From: Bacteroidales bacterium
GTDB taxonomy: Bacteria > Bacteroidota > Bacteroidia > Bacteroidales > ML635J-15
NCBI GenBank assembly: GCA_003249955.1
Contig: QKHS01000012.1
Coordinates: forward strand, 1-64,000
Direction of reading: 5' to 3'
DNA: 64,000 nt
Both the position numbers and the translations under genes were made by a program. The notes beneath the pieces are model-generated. The model had not been told where the DNA came from and made no database searches. It saw nothing but the letters and a program-made list of their open reading frames with translations. This document shows, piece by piece, positions 58,991-64,000 of this stretch (positions within the stretch are counted from its first letter, which is position 1; every line of letters starts with the position of its first letter).

Positions 58991-59788
58991 TTACTGCTTG
59001 ATGGTTCTTCTTGGCAATGGCTGGCGGAACATAATTCTTAATGCATTGAACAGCTCAGGATGCTCATACTGAAAATCATCGGGTCTTTCGAAAAAATATT
59101 CGGAAACGACAGCCAGAAATTCGCCGGCGTTTTTAGTTGCATATGGATGAATATCAGATTCGCCGGCATTAATCCGTTTCATTTCCCTGTTCATAAGAAA
59201 CATCCATGGAATTGCATATTTATGTTCAAGAAGTCTGGACGGAATTCCGTCAATTTTGCTGTCTTCTTTGTCAATCAAATGAATAAATTCGTGAAGGCAG
59301 GTATTACGCTTATCCGAAAAGTCATCAAAGCCTTCGTATAAGGCTGTTCTGGAAATAAGTAATTTTCCGTCCAGATGCCCGAAGCCTACAAGTCCGCGAT
59401 AATATCTGTCGGGACCTGTGGTTAAAAAGTTTTCGTTAAAATTGTCAGGATAAACCAGAACTTCTTCCAGCACGGAATATTCCCAGTCAGGATAAGCAAA
59501 TACCGGTATTATAGCTGATGCTGCAATCAGAATTTTGTCGGTATCATTAACAACAGTGTCAACGCCGGTTATTTTATACCTGGCTAAAAATTCCTGTACT
59601 TTTCTCTCAAAAAGTTCTTTGCCTTTATCGTTAAGGCGGGAATAGTATTTTACATTATAATTAAGTAGCCCCTTTCTTTCTTCGGACATTTTAGCAACCC
59701 GGCTTTGGCTGAGTAAACCTTTTTTCCAGGAAAATAACAAAACAGCAATGATTAATACAGCAACAACAACCAGAAAAGAATCTTCCAT
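58991..59788 (-). CDS. MtfA-like (M90) zinc-dependent peptidase, copy 2
   Basis: HEFIHLIDKEDSKIDGIP, FLMNREMKRINAGESDIHPYATKNAGEFLAVVSEYFFERPDDF; closely similar to copy 1. Confidence 0.88.
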   Translation of the reverse strand: MEDSFLVVVAVLIIAVLLFSWKKGLLSQSRVAKMSEERKGLLNYNVKYYSRLNDKGKELFERKVQEFLARYKITGVDTVVNDTDKILIAASAIIPVFAYPDWEYSVLEEVLVYPDNFNENFLTTGPDRYYRGLVGFGHLDGKLLISRTALYEGFDDFSDKRNTCLHEFIHLIDKEDSKIDGIPSRLLEHKYAIPWMFLMNREMKRINAGESDIHPYATKNAGEFLAVVSEYFFERPDDFQYEHPELFNALRIMFRQPLPRRTIKQ

Positions 59789-59792
59789 ATAT

Positions 59793-60404
59793 TTACATTA
59801 AGTGGTTTTTTATGTCTTTGACTATACGGAAAATATTTTCAATTTTCTCAGGATCAACAATCCAGTCATTTAAAAGGTAAATGCCAAAATGAGACTTGTC
59901 TTTAAGCTCCGGGACAAAATCAATTTTCAGTTCATTTATGCCGGCTCTTAATAAATTATCAAGATCAAATGCAGCCTGAACAGAATCGAGAATTTTCTGA
60001 CTTTTTATAAAATCTACAGAGCTTTCAGAGGAAGTCTCTTCAATAATTGAGATTCTGTCAAATTCTGAATTGCCGGTTTTTAACCCTGTTTTTTTGAAAA
60101 CAGAACTTATTTTATCCAGAATATCGTTTTTGCGAACAACAAGCTGTTCCGTTAATGGTTTGTCAATTGCAAAAAACACTCCGCTGAAATTTGCATAATT
60201 TCCAAACTCTCTGGAGTCTCCGAAACAAACAAAAAAGCAGTCGTTATTGTCGTCGGCAGGAATGTAAAGTGTTCGTCTGTGGTAAGTTACGGCATGCAAT
60301 GAAGTATGCGGGTAAGCATCTTCGGTAAAGTGCACTTTGCGGGAAGTGTTGTTTGCAAACTTTTCCAGTTTTTCAATTGAGCTAAGGTTTTCTTCCATAA
60401 TCAA
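59793..60404 (-). CDS. Hypothetical protein
   Basis: 203-aa ORF, 4 bp upstream of the MtfA-like pair; no recognised motif. Confidence 0.65.
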   Translation of the reverse strand: MIMEENLSSIEKLEKFANNTSRKVHFTEDAYPHTSLHAVTYHRRTLYIPADDNNDCFFVCFGDSREFGNYANFSGVFFAIDKPLTEQLVVRKNDILDKISSVFKKTGLKTGNSEFDRISIIEETSSESSVDFIKSQKILDSVQAAFDLDNLLRAGINELKIDFVPELKDKSHFGIYLLNDWIVDPEKIENIFRIVKDIKNHLM

Positions 60405-60486
60405 TCATTATTTAGTGGTAAACAAAAATAATATTTTTTTATAATTATTGGCACAGTTTGTTTTTTTATAACCGGATACTATATTA

Positions 60487-60714
60487 TTAATCGTCTTCCA
60501 GAATGTTTTTAACCCGTCCGACCTCGCCGGTTTCGAGCATAACTTTTATCCCGTGAGGATGGTTTTGCGCGTTTGTCAGAATTCGTTTTACCCAGCCTTC
60601 GGTTAATTCGCCGCTTCGCTGGTCCTGCTTCTGAACTATTTCTACATGTAAGCCTGTTTTGATATTGCTTCTTTTGCAGGGATTTTTCCCGTATGTTTCA
60701 TTGCTGTTTTCCAT
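60487..60714 (-). CDS. YwbE family protein (DUF2196)
   Basis: RSNIKTGLHVEIVQKQDQRSGELTEGWVKRILTNAQNHPHGIKVMLETGEVGRVKNIL. Confidence 0.9.
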   Translation of the reverse strand: MENSNETYGKNPCKRSNIKTGLHVEIVQKQDQRSGELTEGWVKRILTNAQNHPHGIKVMLETGEVGRVKNILEDD

Positions 60715-61176
60715 TTTAATAGTTTTTACAAAACTAACTTTTTATCTGAAAAGACTAACTGAAAAACATCTGGCCTTTTTCAAAATTTGCAGCCTTCGAA
60801 TATGCTTAGGTAAAACTTATCCAATATTAAGCAGCCAGTTCTTCCGGGTAAGTAATATTTGCAGACAGGCGGAAGGACACAGCTTTTTATAATGAAATTA
60901 AAATCAAAACGGGTATTTTGATTTGCTCAATTCTGCTTTCAGTACACTAAGAATAAGCACATGCTTTAAAAATACTAACAAAACCTGAGCAGTATTAAAC
61001 ATGAATTAATAAAGGCACAATTCACTTTCACTTCAAACGAAAATATAACAGCTTTGTAGAAAAAAATGTATATTTACAGTTGGAAATCAGAATAACAGGA
61101 AGCCTACGTTATCCACAATTTTTATTTATTTATAAAAAAAAATATTTAGCTTTGTAACTGACAAGAAAATAAGACC

Positions 61177-61878
61177 ATGGGTATAAAAGTTACAGGCAAA
61201 GACCTTATAAAAATTGCAAACTCAGACGATGTTTTCGGGATAATGCAAAGAGTGCTGTTCCGTGAGAATAAATTAGACAGAGAAAAAGAACATTTCTGGT
61301 TAGTTGGTTTAAACAGTGTCAATAAAATGCTTTTTGTTGAATTAATAAGCATAGGCGGAGTAAAAAGCACAACCGTGGAACCAATGAATGTTTTCAGAAT
61401 GTCGATTTTAAAAGGAGCTGTTAAAGTAATTTTGGTTCATAACCACCCATCCGGAGAAGTAATTCCCTCAGATGCAGATCTTGATCTAACCGACCGCCTT
61501 ATACAAGCCGGAAAAATAATAGATATAGATGTTGTTGACCACCTTGTAATATCAGAAAATACCTACCTGAGTTTTAGCAAAACCGGGCGCATGAAACAAC
61601 TCGAAGAAAGCACCAAATGGGTTCCGGCTTACGAACTTATCAAGCGCATAAAAAAACAGGAAGCAGAACTTAGAAAAGAAGCCGTAAAAATTGCCAAGGA
61701 AAAAGGAGAAAAAGACGGAATAAAAAAGGGTAAAATTGAAGGGATTGCAGAGGGTGAAAAGCTGGGAATAGAAAAAAATAAACTGGAAATGGCAAAACAA
61801 ATGAGAGCCAATAATGAACCAATTGAAAAAATAGTATTATATACCGGTCTTACTAAAGCTGAGATAGAGAAGCTGTAG
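61177..61878 (+). CDS. RadC-like JAB/MPN domain protein with Rpn-like C-terminal tail
   Basis: JAMM motif VILVHNHPSGEVIPSDADLDLTDRLIQAGKIIDIDVVDHLVIS; C-term KEKGEKDGIKKGKIEGIAEGEKLGIEKNK..MRANNEPIEKIVLYTGLTKAEIEKL. Confidence 0.85.
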   Translation: MGIKVTGKDLIKIANSDDVFGIMQRVLFRENKLDREKEHFWLVGLNSVNKMLFVELISIGGVKSTTVEPMNVFRMSILKGAVKVILVHNHPSGEVIPSDADLDLTDRLIQAGKIIDIDVVDHLVISENTYLSFSKTGRMKQLEESTKWVPAYELIKRIKKQEAELRKEAVKIAKEKGEKDGIKKGKIEGIAEGEKLGIEKNKLEMAKQMRANNEPIEKIVLYTGLTKAEIEKL

Positions 61879-62448
61879 AATAAAACAGTCCATAGTATAA
61901 TTTTAACACCAACTTTTCCATAATTTATTTCAGGTGTTTTGCCGGGATTATTCGTATTTCTATAAGAAGAATCATAAAACTTTTGCTACTCATTTATTAG
62001 AAAATATAGTAGCTATTTGGGATGTTTAAAAGTGCATTAGGCTATGCTAACAGTAACATGTCAGCTTAACGGCAAATGAAAATTGTAAAATAAAAAACTT
62101 TGAATAGTTTGTGTTTATAGAAATTATTGAGTGCTTTCACTAAAAAAATATATGATAAGTGTTGTGTGATAAAAACATTATATATATTTGAAAAATATTA
62201 ATGATGGGAATTGAAATAAGATAATTAATATGAAAAATTGATAAAAGTGTTGAAAAAACTATTAACTATGAATTTTGTAATTAATATTCGGTTATTAATA
62301 AATAATGGAGGGCTAATTTGAAATATATTACACCCAAAGGTGTGGTTATACACCCAAAACAGCAGTATAAAAACACTTTTAGTGTGGTGACAAGGGAGTT
62401 GTGCAACATAGCAAAAAAGACACACTGCAATAAATTAGAATAATTGAT

Positions 62449-64000
62449 ATGAATTCAGAGATACAAATAATACTTGAAGAACAAAATCCCTACACACAGG
62501 GTAATTGCTTTGAAAAATTAGTTCGTGATATCATCGAACTTCATAGATATGAGGTGAGTTCAAATGTCAACTATACTGGAATGGAACTTGACCTAACAGC
62601 GAAACATAAAGACAAATCTAATGAATCTTTATACGTTGAATGTAAAGCTAAGAATAAGGTGAGCTCCTCTGAAATATTGACTTTTGAAGCAAAGGTTCGG
62701 TTTAAAAAAGTCGATTTCGGATATTTCATAAGGACAAAAGAATTAGACCATCAGGCTAAAGGACTTGTTGATGAATTTAAGGCAGATGAAAGATATAAAA
62801 ACCTCACATTTTTTGAACCTCAAAAAGTGATTAGCCTATTACAAGAATCTGGAAAAATAAAAACAATAGAAAATCTACACGAAGATTTTACCAAGCAAAT
62901 ATTGGTAATTACATACTTTGGAGATTATTATGTATTTATTAAAAAGGATACTTTAGCTGCTATTCCGAACTCTTTTTATTTGTTTAATGCCAAAAATTCA
63001 AAACCAGTCAAAGATTCCGAAACTATTGAAAGACTGAAAAATAATCTGAATGAAATTAAAGATTTAAATATTGAACATCCCACAAAAGAAGAATTACCTA
63101 TTACAAAAAAAGATTTAGTCGAGATTGAATCTATTTCGGAAGTTCAAGAAAGTGAAAATTGGTTTGATTATCTTCCTGCATCTACAAATCATATTGTTGG
63201 TAGGGACCTTATAAGAAGTGATGTTTTTGGTTTTTTTGGTAAAGTATTAAATAAAGAAACAAAAAGGAGAGTTTTTTATTTGACTGGAAAATCGGGATGG
63301 GGAAAAAGTTCGTTGATTGCAGATGTTAGAGGGCGTTGTCGCAATAAATTTTATAAGAATAAATTTTTTACTTTAGCTATTGACTCAAGGAGTGCCTTAT
63401 CTTCTAATTTTGTTGCCCTTGCGTTTGAACGACTATTGAAAAATGCTATAAATTCTGGTTTTATTAAAAAAACAATTTTCAACAAAGAAATTAGTTTTAC
63501 ATCTTCATATGATTTATTAAACTCAGAATCAGTAAAAGAGGTATTGGAATATTTAAAAGCTCATAACAAAATCTTAATTTTAATATTTGACCAGTTTGAA
63601 GATATTTTCAGAAAAGAAGACCTATTTAAAACGTTTTACAAATTTTTACTTGATGTTACTGATTTACAAGAAAACTTAATTATAGGTTTTTCTTGGAAAA
63701 CTGAAATTCTTATACCTAGTGAAAACGAAGCGTATCATTTGTGGCAGCAAGCAAAAGAGCAAGCGCAACCTTTTTTTATTTCTGAATTTGGCTCAAAAGA
63801 AATTAATGGTATTATATCTCAACTTGAAGGTAGTATTGGGAAAATAGATATTGAATTAAAAAGAAGATTAGTTGAAAGTTCTCAAAACTTCCCTTGGTTA
63901 ACAAAAAAACTTTGCATCCATATTTATGACCAGATAATATCAGGAAAAGAAAAGTATGATTTAATTGATGAGAATTTAAATATTGAGCAATTATTTAAAA
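62449..64000 (+). CDS. Restriction-endonuclease-like (PD-(D/E)XK) - STAND/AAA NTPase fusion (partial, runs off right edge)
   Basis: Manual translation from ATG 62449: MNSEIQIILEEQNPYTQGNCFEKLVRDIIELHRYEVSSNVNYTGMELDLTAKHKDKSNESLYVECKAKNKV (ExD...ECKAK nuclease core); later FYLTGKSGWGKSSLIADVRGRC (Walker A) and NKILILIFDQFEDIF (Walker B/STAND). No stop codon seen in this frame through 64000; absent from the ORF track. Confidence 0.75.
   Translation, partial: MNSEIQIILEEQNPYTQGNCFEKLVRDIIELHRYEVSSNVNYTGMELDLTAKHKDKSNESLYVECKAKNKVSSSEILTFEAKVRFKKVDFGYFIRTKELDHQAKGLVDEFKADERYKNLTFFEPQKVISLLQESGKIKTIENLHEDFTKQILVITYFGDYYVFIKKDTLAAIPNSFYLFNAKNSKPVKDSETIERLKNNLNEIKDLNIEHPTKEELPITKKDLVEIESISEVQESENWFDYLPASTNHIVGRDLIRSDVFGFFGKVLNKETKRRVFYLTGKSGWGKSSLIADVRGRCRNKFYKNKFFTLAIDSRSALSSNFVALAFERLLKNAINSGFIKKTIFNKEISFTSSYDLLNSESVKEVLEYLKAHNKILILIFDQFEDIFRKEDLFKTFYKFLLDVTDLQENLIIGFSWKTEILIPSENEAYHLWQQAKEQAQPFFISEFGSKEINGIISQLEGSIGKIDIELKRRLVESSQNFPWLTKKLCIHIYDQIISGKEKYDLIDENLNIEQLFK

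Noticed and set aside
62225-62425. 66-aa minus-strand ORF upstream of the nuclease-STAND gene as a possible antitoxin or accessory gene
   Set aside because: AT-rich intergenic region, no motifs, hydrophobic/Phe-rich composition typical of a random ORF.

Overview
AT-rich Bacteroidota-type chromosomal window (T9SS sorting-domain proteins, SusC/TonB-type receptors, TAnnTTTG-like promoters). Left part: [NiFe]-hydrogenase maturation genes (hypF, hypC, hypD partial) interrupted by a KilA-N gene. Next comes a complete-looking selenium/selenocysteine island (selD, DUF3343, YedF-like, class V aminotransferase/cysteine desulfurase, selB, selA, tRNA-Sec) and a five-gene two-component block. A molybdopterin cluster (moeA, short moaA, moaC ... 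MOSC-MogA fusion) is split by a type II-C CRISPR-Cas9 locus: minus-strand tracrRNA, cas9, cas1, cas2, and an array of 55 repeats/54 spacers. Centre/right: T9SS proteins, a TonB receptor paired with an unusual Cys-rich membrane/isochorismatase-like protein, and a WtpA-type tungstate transport locus enclosing a TonB receptor and CcsA/ResB-like proteins. Right end: an AAA ATPase + TOPRIM-like two-gene module, RhlE-type helicase, tandem MtfA-like peptidases, a RadC/JAB protein with an Rpn-like tail, and a truncated nuclease-STAND NTPase gene that resembles antiviral STAND proteins and is absent from the supplied ORF track. All calls come from reading the sequence and motifs; no database search was run.
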